A DNA stretch of 64,000 nucleotides from Atrichornis clamosus (taxonomy: Eukaryota; Chordata; Aves; Passeriformes; Menuridae), in the NCBI GenBank assembly GCA_013400975.1, contig WBMZ01009481.1:81163-145162 (forward strand). Reading direction: 5' to 3'. A program made the translations under genes and the position numbers. Within the stretch, counting starts at the first letter, position 1, and each line of letters opens with the position of its first letter. Under the pieces are notes generated by a model. The model had not been told where the DNA came from, ran no database searches, and saw only the letters and a list, made by a program, of their open reading frames with translations. Positions 35,608-47,905 of this stretch are shown one piece after another.

Positions 35608-35773
35608 TTGCTGTGGGAATTCTGGGTGTAAAATTAGGTGGGCGTTGGATAGGGGCCTTCAAGATGTTGAAATCTTGGCTTTACCCCCATTTGCTGTGGG
35701 AATTCTGGATGTAAATTTACGTGGTCATTGGATAGGGGCCTTCAAGATGTTGAAGTCTTGGCTTTGTCCCGAG
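35608..35773. repeat. Tandem duplication, two 83-bp units
   Basis: Unit 1 (35608-35690) and unit 2 (35691-35773) both start TTGCTGTGGGAATTCTGG and share TTGGATAGGGGCCTTCAAGA and TGTTGAA-TCTTGGCTTT. About a tenth of positions differ. The period is not a multiple of three, so it does not form a protein repeat. Confidence 0.92.
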
Positions 35774-35899
35774 ATAGCAGAACTGTTTCTAGCTGGTTTG
35801 TTCTGTTTGTGCAAGTAGATGAGTGATGATCAGGCACCCAAATAATTGATTGTATGTGCGCTCCTGGTCAGACAAAATTAAAGTAATATATAGATACAC

Positions 35900-38800
35900 G
35901 AGGTAATCGGTGAAATAGATGTGAAACACAGACATGCTCAAAGCTCCTCTCTTGCAGACATGGCAAAACCTTCCCAGTGAGGAGCCCGTGGCTGCACGGG
36001 CACAGGCCTTCCTGCTGTTGCCCTCAAAGTTATGACTGCGTGACAGAAAAGCAACTGATTCCTTTTAAACAACAAGAGCACAAAATCCATGCCCAGCAGG
36101 GCTGTGTGGATCAAGCCCAGCCACACCTCTGGCTGACCTCAGCTGCTCTGCTCGGGTTCAGTGCTCAGAACAAGCACATGCCTGTCATACAGCAAGTGTG
36201 GAAATTCCTTTGTTGTTTGTTTGCTTGTACCTTAAACCTCTGCACCTTCACACTCAACTTTGAAATGCCCTGGAGATCAAGCAGATTATTCCTGCAGAGC
36301 TCTCACCCCCATCCTCTGTTGTGTCTTCCTGGGTAACCAGCGCCGCGTTTAGCAAATAAATTTAACACCTTCTCACCTGGAAAGGATCTCCTGCACTTTA
36401 GTTCAAGAAGTAAAAGGTTAAAAAAAAAAAAATTGTATGTGCAGAGGAATGGATGGTGGAAAGGGGTAAAGCCTCTCAGCAGTAGGTTAATTGGAGAGTG
36501 GAATACCAGTGTAGATGGGAGCACATAGTTTCCTTGGACAATGTGCTAAAGAACTGGGAGCTGGGAAGGACCAGCTGGGATTGTTAGTGAATTAGCTGAA
36601 GTCAGAAACTGCTGAATGGAGCAAAGAAGTAAAGGGGAAATGAAGGTTAGGGTATAATTCAGTCTAAATTAGGTGGGCCATTCACAATGCATAAAAGGGC
36701 TCTGAGCTTCCTTTCTTGGGGAAAATGGGGAGGAAAGCTCACTTTTATTTGGATGCGTGTTGAGTGGTTGATTTTAAGAATGTGCATACCTAGAGCCTAC
36801 GTTTTGGATGTGCATTATCCCACATGAGTTTGGAGGAAGCATTGAAAATGCCATGAGCCTGAAAGACAACAGATTTAGCAGGAAAGCCTCAGAACAGTTG
36901 TGCTGCAGGAGGATGTGATTTAATCTCTGGTGGGCTGGAACAAATCCTCTTCATTTATTCTATCTTTGCTTGCTTGTTATTCACAGTGAAGACTCTGTAC
37001 CTGATCACCTTGGGATCCCAGGTGCTTGGAATCCACTCTGGCTCTGGCCCTCATCTACGTGTTATTTGTGAAGAGGTTTATTACAGCACTTCTGTATTTT
37101 TAAAAATCTTAGTTTAGTTTCTAAGCGGTTCTCCCATGGAAAGGGATGTGGCAGACAGCACACGTTCTTGGAGGCTGTGTTTGTTCTACACAAACTTGGG
37201 AAACAGGAGGGAATTGCATGAATTTAATATATTAATTGTTAAATTGAAATGGTGCCTCAGTGAAGCAGAAGGCTTTGAGCCTTCCAGTGCTGTCTGTGTG
37301 GGGTGCATTGTGTTCTAATTTGGTGGGAAGAGTTTTGCTGCATCCCTTTGGGTGCTGTTCAATTGGGTTTCTCTGTAGGCCTTCAAATCCCCTTGCCCCA
37401 ATTTTGCTTTGCATCCCTCAGAGGTGCATCATCCATTGGATGACAAAAATTCACCATTTTCCAACTTTTTAGATGTTTCAGAACTTAGAGCTCAGCATTT
37501 CTCTGGCCTGTGAGTGCAAAGTGGTTCTAACTTGGAGATTTAAGTGATGTGGCCGTGGCTGTGCAGAGCCTCCCAAAGGTCTGGACCCTTCAACTCTACT
37601 GCGAGACAACCCAAATATTCTGGTTTAGAAACCTGGAGGGTGCCCAATGCTCTGTGTTTTATGAACCAACTTGCAGAGATGTTGTGCTGCATCATTAATG
37701 AGAGAAAGCCCATCTGACTGCTGGCACTGCGGTTTTATCAGACATAAAATGGTTAATAAGCAATGTATAGAGCACGGCTGATTTTATCAGGGTGTAATTC
37801 CAGAAGTGCCGTGGCTGGAGGTGGAACTTTTTCCCCCCTGTGCTGTACCTGACACAGCCTGGACTCGTTTCTGTGTTCACTCTAAAGGCTTATGTCAAGC
37901 CCAGTCAATTTAAATGAGATTCAGAACTGGAGCAGCAATAAGTGTTCAATCAAAGTATTTGATAAATCACTTAAACAATCTTGCAGATTGCAAATTCTGT
38001 AAATGCAAGTTCTGCACTTATTCAAAACTAGTGAATGTGACAGGGCTAAGAGACAGCAAAGTCAAAACAGCAGGAAGAAAAACTCAGATTCTTTGATGAG
38101 ATTAAAATACCAGCAATTGCAGTGGCAGGCAGGTAGGGCTGTGCTGCTCGTGGAGCCAATGCTCCAGCTTTTCCAAGGAGAATATACAGATGGGATAAAG
38201 AAGAGAAGGCTGATTTGATGATTGCAGCATAATTTTACCTTTACTTCAGGGTATGTGTGTTTTCCTTAATATCTTGAATGGCATAATTTAGCTGGTCAGG
38301 AAAGTTTTCCCTCTTATTAAAGGGGATGACAAGTGACTGTAAAAGTAGGAGAAGGGAAATCTCAACAAAGCCCAGATTGCTTTGAATGCTCAACAATTTT
38401 TCCTTCGGTTACTCAGATTGGAGCACGAGCTTCCTCAGGGGGAATTTATTCTGGTGTCTCCACACAAAAGCTGAAAACAAAGTGTTGAAACGAACTCTGT
38501 GAGCTGACTTTCCCCTGGTTTGTTACCCACTGCAACCACGAGGATTCAATACCAAATAGGTATTTAATAATTTATTTTCTGCTACGATTTTTATTATATC
38601 AAAGGAAGATGGCAGAAATTACAGCAATTTTTTTGAGTAGCTCCCAGAATGAAACCTTCTGTTTTGTCCTTTGACCTTTTTCCTACTTATTAATGAAGGA
38701 AGTTTAGGAGGTTGTGCTGGGAGAGGAATGTACTCGTTGTCAGCACCAGCATGAAGCACAATCTGAAACAACCCTTTTCATGGTTATTGGAAGAAAGAGG

Positions 38801-40110
38801 GAAGATGGCACCATTTTTGGCTGTAGCCAGTGTTGATATTCAGCATTTTAGCTTTAAAAAGTTGTGGTTGGTTTTGTGTGTGAGTAGTTCAATATTCCCT
38901 TATCTTTGTCCTCATTCACAATATCAGGGGTGTGTTAATTAGGATCCAGGTGACAAACTTTTGTACATGGTGCATTTTGCTTTTTCCCACCATTATTGTA
39001 TTCCCAATCCTCAGAAATGGGGGGAGTTGGTCACTTTTTGTTGAAATTACAGTAGGAAGCAGTTGACCTGAAATTTGGGCTGGTCTCCTCCCAGGCATTT
39101 ATTCCCAAGGACAGGAGCAAGTATCTGATCTCTTTGTCTCCTTCCCCCCACCTGTTTTACTGCAAATGTGAGAGGGGTTTAATTGGTGCTGAAAACATGA
39201 ATTCTGAAAACTCAAACAGCTATTTTCAGACAGCACGAGGCCTTGTTCAGGGAAGTTTTTAAGGACTTTGGGAATATTGAAGGAAAATATCACAGGAATC
39301 ACAGTGTATTATGTGTTACATGGGATAAGGCGTTGTCCAGCTGTGAACTTGGGCAGATTTTCATTATGCCGACTTAAATACATAAATATATGGATAAACA
39401 GACACACAGACTTCAACTTCCAACCCCGAAAGCCTACAGGGTTCCTAGAGGCCTTTTGTATCCCTTCTGTGTGACCCCCTGTTCTCTGAGAGTGCTTCAG
39501 GCAGTTCTCTAAGTTTAGCAAATTTTAAAAGCTACTCAAATACAAATTATTTTTAATAAATTAGGAAAGATTTGCGTCCTAGACCAACGGCTACTAAAAA
39601 AAAAAAAAAAATTGAAGCTGCACTAAAATCTACTTCACACATGGATATAATAGTCAAAAATTTTTTTCTTTTCACTTGAAACCCATTTTCTGTGCTGAGA
39701 AAAGGTGATTTTAAAGATTTACTCAGAGCCCTTTTTACTCCCATAAAATCTTCGTGTTTAACACACCGAGCACACATTAATTAACGGGAATCAGCAAGGA
39801 TTCATCCCAAAACCGCGAGGATTCATCCAAAACCACGCGGCAGAGTTATTTCAAAAACTTGGTGTTCTTGCCTGGTGCCACAGTGCCTTTATTTTGTGCT
39901 CTGTGTCTCAGATTTGGAGGGGCTGAGCCCTGGGTGTGCGTGCGAGCGTGTGTGTGCGTGCGGCTGTTGTTCCTTTCTTCTTGAAATGCTTCACCACAGT
40001 AGGCGAAATGGATGAAACACAGAAAAAGGAGAGACAATAAATAGTTTCCTAACCTGGCTTGGATAATGGAGAAAGTTCGTTAGATTTATTAATCCTCATT
40101 TTCCTTTGGA
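35900..40110. other. Intronic stretch with nothing firmly recognised
   Basis: Unique sequence with A runs near 36420-36432 and 39596-39610 and a short TGTGTGCGTGCG patch near 39935-39963. I found no repeat family, RNA gene or exon. Confidence 0.45.
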
Positions 40111-40119
40111 CTGTCAGGC

Positions 40120-40300
40120 TTAGAGTGACAGTAAAAAAGCTTGTGACGACTTTGGCTAATTTGCACTCCATTCACTTTCTCATGAAAACCCATCAGGATG
40201 ACTGAAGAACTGCTCTGCAATTGACCTTATTCAATGGCAGAGTGATATACTGGGAAACAGGCCAGTTTTTACAATGCCGAAAAGAGCAAATTGGACGGAA
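40120..40300. promoter_or_regulatory. Enhancer-like non-coding block (candidate)
   Basis: AGAGTGACAGTAAAAAAGC (MEIS-like TGACAG), GCTTGTGACGACTTTGGC, CTAATTTGCACTCCATTCAC, GCAATTGACCTTATTCAATG (CCAAT-reverse and nuclear-receptor-like) and TTTACAATGCCGAAAAG. Unique and non-coding. Support is motif density only. Confidence 0.33.
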
Positions 40301-41585
40301 TCTTTGTTCCTCTCTTTTTTCCCCTTTCCTTTTTATGCCAGTCTTGCTCTAGTTAAGCTCTCTCATTTGTTCCAGCAGTAGCTCTAGGGCTCAGGTCACC
40401 CTCTGTGGCTGCCATTGCAGGTGATCACTGGGCCGCTTGTCTTGGATGCAAAGAGGAGGGAGAAAGGGGAACGCTGGAAGAGTCTGCTCAGAGAAAAAGT
40501 CTGGGACCTTGTTCTCAGCCAGATGTTGGGGGACAGGAGGCCGGGTTTGCCTGGGCCCCCAGAAATCCTGGCTGCTCCAACAGGTTGTGTGAACCCAAGC
40601 CAGGAGCAGAATTTTCATGGTGCCCTTTGGGTGAGGAATTAAAGCTGGTGGTGGTCAGGGCACGAGGAGAGACAGGGAGCAGATTCTGTGCTCATCAGCG
40701 AAACTTTTCTGTGCTCCTTTTATATTCACACACACAGCAAACCCAGGATCTTTCACTCCGGGAAAATGAGACACGCTTGGAGTGGCCAGAGGCTGGTGGG
40801 GAGAGATCCCGCACAGGGGGTAGGGACAACTGTCCCCTCAAACCAACATTTAATGTTTTATGCAAAAGAGACCAGCCCTGAATGAGAGTCTGAGTCAGAT
40901 TAGCACATGAACAGTCCATGAGCTGGCAGATATCGAATTTATCCAGGGCGCTGGAGAGAGGCAAAACAATTTGAATTAGAGTCTGAGAATGGGCTGGCTG
41001 AGGTGGATTCTCTCTCTCTCTGAAATTTCTGAAACTGCAGGTTCATTTCCAGGGTTCATCAAAAGTGGGTTTTGTAAAGATTTCTGACAGGTAGGATTAA
41101 CATTGATGTTTTTAGTAGCAATCATTCCGAGATGTACCTTCGGCCCTGTCTTTACTGGGATACCAAACGTGCTGTAATTCAGTGCCAGAGCAGCAGTGGT
41201 GGTTCCCCTGCTCCTGATACCTCACACGGGGCAGGGGAAAGCTGTCAGGTGGCTTTTGAGCACTCTGGGGATCATTCCAGCTCTGTCTGAGCCAGCAGGG
41301 TTAGTCTTTCTCTGCAGAGGGCAGATCCAACCAGACAGACCTAGGAGTTCCTGGTTCAGCGCTACTCAGCTGAACCTTGAAAGAGCAGAAGAGGCAAACC
41401 CACAATGTCCCCCACATCCTGGGCAGGGACGCGTGGCAGCTGCCTGCTCGCGCCTTACGCTGTGCGGGGATGCTCTCACCTCATGCATCCCAGTCACCCA
41501 GAGCCTCACCCCTGCGGCTCCCAGCCCAGCAAACCAGGAGCAGGGAAGGCCCACAGCCAGTCCTGGAGCAGGGTGGGGAAGAGCC

Positions 41586-41925
41586 AGAATGGTTTGGGTT
41601 GGGAAGGGACCCTAGAGATCATCTCGTTCCACCCCGGGCCATGGGCAGGGACACCTTACACTATCCCAGGTTGCTCCAAGCCCCGTCCAGACTGGCCTTG
41701 GACACTTCCAAGGATGGGGCAGACACCACCTCCCTGTGCCAGGGCCTCACCACCCTCACTGGGAAGATTTTCTTCCTAATCTCTAGTCTAAACTCACTCT
41801 CTGTCAGTTTGTAGCCATTCCCCCTTGTTCTGTCACTCCAGGCTCTTGTAAAAAGTTTCTCTCCATCTTTTTTGTGGGTTCCTTCAGGTACAGGATCCTA
41901 AGGGATTGCAGCCACTTGTCATTCT
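41586..41925 (-). mobile_element. CR1 LINE 3' fragment
   Basis: On + it reads GAATGGTTTGGGTTGGGAAG, then CCATGGGCAGGGACACCTTA, CCCAGGTTGCTCCAAGCCCC, CCAGGGCCTCACCACCCTCA and CACTCTCTGTCAGTTTGTAG. One of the better preserved antisense copies. It lacks the terminal 8-bp repeats and is 5'-truncated. Confidence 0.95.
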
Positions 41926-43949
41926 TCTTTTTGAGTTTTTCTATTTTACAGTAATTTTTTTTCAGTTTAATACAAGTAAAGAGAACCTGGTGCCTTGTGG
42001 GCCTCACTAAACCTGAACCACCCAGCAAGACTCAAGAAACTCATGTTGTTCTTCTTCACTCACTGTGAGCCTCTACTTCTGAATGGGGAAGGGAGGGTTT
42101 TCTGAAAAAAAATCAATTAAGAACCACACCAAACTTTCAGCCTTCCTGAAACATCTCTGGCTTGTCAGTGTACAAACTCTTTTCTGACCTGCATCACTAC
42201 TTCTGACTTACTCAAATTAGAAAATAAGAGACATCAAGCTGAAAGAATAGGATTTAGGAAGCCTTTTCTCTGTGCAAAGTACTACCAATCCATCCTTCCC
42301 CCCACATCCACAAGGTCTGGATCTCAGTGTGCTGTTTCAGCACAAGGTTTTGGACTCCTGCAGGAAAGTTGTAACCTCTGTGTGTTCGGGTTTTGGAGTT
42401 AAACTGACAGGGTGGAGACAGAGGAATGAGGGAAAGAAGAGAGGAAGCAACAAAGCTCTTCCTAGCAGTGATTTTGGGGCAAATGTTCATATGAGAAAGG
42501 GTTGCATGGACACAGCGGATCTTGGTGTGCAGGGCAAACCTGGAGAGGTGTGAGACACTCCCTGAAATGCCCCCGTCACTGTGAGGGAGCCCTCTCTCCT
42601 CATGGAAGTGTCTCTCCAGCTGTTCTGGATCTCTGGCCGTGGATGGCCCTGGGTGGGGCGACTTCCGCCACTCGCCGTGTGAAGTCACTGGCATCACTCT
42701 GGTCCTCTCTGTCATCTCCTTGCCCTCCTCCTTCTGGTGCCCTCAGGTCCTCCAATTTCCCCTTCTCTCTCTATCAAATTCTGCCCATGTCCGCACCCTC
42801 ATTAATCAATGTCAAGTCACAGAGTGTACAACAAGGGCTGTATTCTTCCACTGCCCCCTCAGCCCTCATACATCCCATTGTTCCAAAAAACTGATTCAGA
42901 TGGCAAGAAAACAGCCGATGCAGCACATAAAAGAGATGAGACAGAAATGAAAAGAATCAAGGAGGGGAAAAAAAAAAAGAGGAGGCATTTTTTTCCCCTG
43001 AAACACTCGAATAAATACTCAGCAATGATAATTTAAATTATTCATACATTTATGAAAACATCCATTGAAAAGTGAAGTGTATGATGCTCTTTGTCTACTT
43101 TACTTGTCTCTTGTTTGTGATTAACCTTTACTGTAACTTGGGCTGGCAGTGGCACGATCACAAAGACCAGGCTTTTCCTTCCATGGGAAAAAATGTTTCA
43201 TCGGATCCAAATGAAAAATTAAGTGGAGGTATTTAGTGCTGATGTGGCAATTTGGTGCAAAGCATTCAAGATGCAGAATTATCCGTGTCTGTAGTCCAAA
43301 CACTGCCTATTAAAAAAAAAATACAAACGAGACAAAGCCAGCTTTTAGCAGCGTGTTCTCTCGCAGGGTAGTTTGACATATATTCTACTTCCAGTCCCAT
43401 GACATCCCTCTGGAGCTGGAGAAATCAACACCACAGAGTGTCCAGGGTTTGCTGCCACAAATAAGGAGGATCTGGGTGTATAAGGACACATAAAAACACA
43501 GCCGCAAAAAACAAGGAATGAAAAAAGCAGCTCAGTTATTTTAGTTACAGCTCCAAAACTATGGAAGAGTCATTCATAGACTAGCATTAATAATGTCATC
43601 AGAAAATGTGAGATATTTGGGACCTGACAGCCTGTGAAAGTCCAGTGGAAATTTCTTTTTCCTCTTAGATAGACTTTTTTTGCTCTTACTTTTTGGTTAC
43701 TGCTTTAATTAAAAAAAAAAAAATCGGTTTGTGGCAAGATGAATAGTAAAATATTAAATGCGAATAGTGATAAACAATCTGATATCAGACCTAGAAACAG
43801 TAATTTGAGAGGTCTTGGAAAACTCAGATCTGTGGGGATTTTGTTCTTTTGGTATATCTCTGCCATTCTTCTGGGTTGGTTTTTTGTTTTTTGCAGAAAC
43901 CCAGAGAAATAGTCAAAGCAAAGCTTCTCTTATAACATTTGTGTCGTGC

Positions 43950-44105
43950 TTGTAATTCATCAAATTTCCATCCAACTTCCAAACCGGAGCGGTCTGGATA
44001 ATGTCCTATAATTTATAGATAATCATCCAAACATTTTTATTCTCAAGTGAACATATTTAGTCCTGCAAATATGCATTTATGCCTTTCCATAACTGGTTGA
44101 TTACG
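43950..44105. promoter_or_regulatory. Enhancer-like non-coding block next to a MIR-like relic (candidate)
   Basis: CCAAACCGGAGCGGTCTGG, TATAATTTATAGATAATCATC, an NKX2-type TCAAGTG at 44043, and CTGCAAATATGCATTTATGC, which resembles overlapping POU sites. Unique sequence that ends about 90 bases before the SINE-like relic at 44190. Confidence 0.38.
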
Positions 44106-44189
44106 TGGGAGGGGGAGCCATTGTCTGGCAGTCAAAGCCAAGGGATTTTCGGCAAAGCTCTCCTTACTCTTCTGTTGACTCTGCAGTTG

Positions 44190-44335
44190 ACTCTGTGTGT
44201 GACCTTGGACATGTCACTTATCCTCTGAATGCTTCACTTCCTTCTGTAAATGGCTATAACAGTTTTGAGTACATGCAGGAAAGTGTGTCTGGAACTTGGT
44301 AAAGCATTTGGAGATTTCACTCCTAATAGATGCTG
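44190..44335 (+). mobile_element. MIR/CORE-SINE-like relic
   Basis: GTGTGACCTTGGACATGTCA, then TCCTCTGAATGCTTCACTTC, TTCTGTAAATGGCTATAACA and GGTAAAGCATTTGGAGATTT occur in the order and spacing of the MIR core and 3' tail. A and B box parts are not clear. Very old by divergence. Family assignment is from memory of MIR-type sequence. Confidence 0.65.
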
Positions 44336-45429
44336 CTGGGTCCTGGCAGCTCAGACAAACAGGGCTCTTCAGAGAGGGGTTTATTAAGCAGCACTGTGAC
44401 TCATTTTTTGGGGGTTGGTACATTTTCTATCATGCCTTTTTCAGTCACTTTGCACTCTTGGAAATTGTTTTCTAATTTTTTATAATTTTTCTACCTAGAA
44501 TTTCTGTACAAGGTGACTCTCAAAGTTTTTATTGCCATCTATCTTGTCTAGGATTTACTGGGTTTGATTTTAGTGCTGTCTCTGGATTTGTCCTTTGCTG
44601 AGGTGAAGTATTTGCCCTTGTTTCAGCAGAAAACATTTTTAGTAAATCCACTAATGGATAAATCTACTAACAGAGGCTGTCAGCCATACATAGGATAGAG
44701 TATTTATATAGAAAGTGTGGTGGAAAACTGTGTATTAAAAGAGGGAAGGAGCAGGAGCAAAAGTCCTAAATCAGACTCCTGGCAATACACTGTCTCGGTG
44801 TGTATTTCTTGCTAGGCTGTGATTCCTTCTTCTTGGAAGTTATCCAGAATTTCCTGGCTCAGTGATCTGGGATACATTTCAATATACTGGATATATGGCG
44901 CAGTGGGCAGACTTCAAACGGGTCTGAGATTTTTTTTTTAAGGTATGGAGAGACATCCAAAATACTGGTTCCCTTTCTTAGCTGATTTGCATAAATCCTC
45001 CTTTGCTGCTTCCAAGCCGTTCTGGAGTTCCTGAGCAAGAAGGAGGCACCAAATCCCTCCTTCCCTTCCATTCACACACAAACCAAATTGGCTCTGGGAT
45101 CAGCCAGCCAGAGGCAGAGCCCAGACAGGAATTTTTTCCCCTCAGCTCTGCTCACTCCTTCGTTAGTGAATGAACGAAGATACGGCCGCGCAGGAACAAA
45201 GTGACACCACTTGGGAGCTGTGGAAGGGTCATTCCTGCACATCCACACCCAAAACAAAGCCCAGGCTGCTCAGTTTGAGGTTTGGATGGTGATGATGAGT
45301 TTGGGTTGGGTTCTTCACAGCACAGACTCAGCCTGTGGTTTGATCGTCTGTGCCCACGGCGTGCAGGTAACCCCTGCACCGCTCTTTGCTGGGGCCTCTA
45401 GACTAGAGAATTTAAAATATATCTATTTT

Positions 45430-45960
45430 AATATATAGATACAGTCATTAAAAACACATATAGCTTGCTTTGGGAATAGCTGCTATATCGTGCAGTCCCT
45501 CCATGGCTGTCCCAGGGCCGGGCCCAGCCCCGGCCGTGCCCCCTCGCGCAGCCCCCAGCACACTTTGCCCATAGAAGGTTTGGAGATGCCTTGTTGTGCT
45601 GCTCTCCCGCCTCCCACCCTCCCAGCCACCAACACTGGGCTCTGGGAAGGTAGCCAAATGCCACTGAGGACACTGGAGCAATAAATCATCCTCCTTCCAA
45701 CATCTGCAGGCCCCAAAGGCGAGCCCCTTGCCGATGATGATCTCGCCTCCCACCCCCTGCTTTTTATCCTGTCCCTCGCTGACAAAACACCTATTGTCAC
45801 AGCCTGAGTGAAGAAGAGTCCTTTTTCCCTCACAAAGGCCCTCTGAAGCCAAGTTGTGAGCTGCCAGAGAAGATGCCGATGTCTCGGCGGGGAGTCTATA
45901 TCTCACTCTTTTTCTCTGTAGTTCATACTTTTTCTCTCTCACGGGGGTCACCCAAAGCCT
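45430..45960. other. Intronic stretch with locally raised GC, possible regulatory content
   Basis: ATAGCTGCTATATCGTGCAG is followed by a GC-rich part (CCGGGCCCAGCCCCGGCCGT) and then CCTTGCCGATGATGATCTCG and ACACCTATTGTCACAGCC. No repeat or exon is recognised; a regulatory role is only a possibility. Confidence 0.25.
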
Positions 45961-47303
45961 TTCACTCCGGCTTCATATTCACATAAAGACATCAAGAAAA
46001 AGAAAAACCACACCAGAAAGAATTATTAGGCATGGCTGTCAAATGCTTTATGGGGGGGTGGGGGGTGCAGGGGGAAAGAACAGTAACTCTTTATGTGCTG
46101 GCATTGTTACAGGAGCTAATGTACCACTGGAGTGCCGTGCAGGAAGACATTACATGCCTCAGGAATTGCAGGGGCATTAGACTAAAATATTGGATTTCAG
46201 CAAAAGGGCATTTTTTTCCATATCTAGTTTCTTATCTGGGTTTTCTAGATTCTGGGAGGCTCTCTCCTCCTCCTGATTTCTTGAGGAACTTTTGGGTTTT
46301 TAACGTGAAGAATCTTTCCTGGCTGTTATTTGCATGCCAAGCAAACCACAGGGATTTTAGGATCCAACAGATCAAGCTGCCCGCAGCCCATCTTTTTTTT
46401 TCACATGTGGAAGTTTAAAAATCCGGACACTGTCACCACCAAACCCTGCCCAAAATATTGACATTTCCTCATGGAAAGGACAAAGCTGAATTAGTGCAAA
46501 TGAGCTGAAGGAACAGAAGGGAAGACACTCCCGGCGTATCCCCAAAAACATGGATTCACAATTACAAAATTGCCCATTCCTGGCAGATTAATGCTGGAAA
46601 GCTTCCCCAAATCTGCTGCCCATCTCTCTGCACCGCGCTCCGAGGGAACTTTGGGAGCTGTGAGCTGAAGGCTTCGCAAACAAATCGCCTGCCCGAGGTT
46701 CATCCAGATGCCACGTCCCCTGTCTGGTTTTAACCCTTTGAAGTTGTGTCCCCTTGCTGTGCTCACGGAGGAGTGGGTGAGCTGTGCTGGGCACTGCTTT
46801 AAGAAGATCCTGCTGCCTTGGAGAGGAAGATAAATTAAAAACTTCATTTAATCCTTTGGAAGGCTGAGACTGTAAAGTTAACAGTCAAGTAAGCTATTAA
46901 AATTTACAGTGCAAGGCATCAAAACAGAAGGAAAGTGCACATGGATAAAGTTTAAAGCATCCTTATAAAAAGCCGGAAACCTAACACTGCATTCCTACAA
47001 ATTATTCCCTTAGCAAACATTTTTATTTCCAATTAGTAAAAGAAAAATTGCTAATTTGCTGCAGTTGGACAGGCCTGACGTCTCAATCTGCAAAGTGTCA
47101 GTGCTGTGAAAGGAAATGTTTCACACTGTGCTGGAGAGAGAGAGCAGCTCTAAAGAGGGTCAGGGCATCGGGCCCAGAAACCAGATTGACTGGCCATAGT
47201 GCTAAATTACTCACACAAGACAGACATTGTCTGCAGTGCCAGCTCCGGAGTACTCACTTTCTCATTCTTTCCCTTTTTTAGTTGGTGCTTTTGGAGGAGG
47301 TGA

Positions 47304-47331
47304 GGGGGTGGCAGGGACGGCGGGAGGGGGG
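47304..47331 (+). other. G-quadruplex-type motif
   Basis: Four G-runs: G5-TGGCA-GGG-ACGGC-GGG-A-G6, inside a purine-rich stretch that continues to about 47355. It lies 230 bases before a CR1 copy. Confidence 0.65.
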
Positions 47332-47560
47332 CACGGAAGAGGAAGGGGAGGAGGGCTGCGCTCAGGAGGGGCCTGGTCTCATCCTCAGCTTCTCTCTGAG
47401 CACACAGACCCCTGAGAGCTGTAGAGGGGTGAAACCCCCCCAGTCCATCTGTGCTCATCTGGGGAGGCAGCTGATACAGCCAGCACCCATCGTACCGCCC
47501 AGGTGTTGAGGGGCTGAGGGCAGCGTTGTGCTGAGATAAAGGTGCAGGCTGCTGATGCAT

Positions 47561-47905
47561 CAGAATCCCAGACAAGCTTGGGTTGGAAGGGGCCTCAAAA
47601 CCCACCCAGTCCCGCCCCCTGCCATGGGCAGGGACACCTTCCACTATCCCAGGTTGCTCCAAGCCCCGTCTAACCTGGCCTTGGGCACTTCCAGGGATGG
47701 GGCAGCCACAGCTTCTCTGGGCCAGGGCCTCACCACCCTCCCAGGGAAGAACTTCTTCCCAATATCCCATCTAACCCTACTCTCTGTCAGTTTGAAGCCA
47801 TTCCCCACTGTCCTGGCACTCCAGACCCTGTAAATATTCCCTCTCCACCTTTTCTGTGCAGCCCCTGCACATCCTGGAGGAAGCACAGGGTCACCCCCAG
47901 CAGCA
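47561..47905 (-). mobile_element. CR1 LINE 3' fragment
   Basis: + strand reads CAGAATCCCAGACAAGCTTG, GGCAGGGACACCTTCCACTA, TCCCAGGTTGCTCCAAGCCC, GGGCACTTCCAGGGATGGGG, CCAGGGCCTCACCACCCTCC and ACTCTCTGTCAGTTTGAAGC. It is close to the 41.6-kb copy in sequence and truncation point, which indicates the same subfamily. Confidence 0.95.

Noticed and set aside
37405..37450. GAGGTGCATCATCC considered as the end of the next PRDM16 exon
   Set aside because: No donor GT at the right place and the upstream translation does not match.
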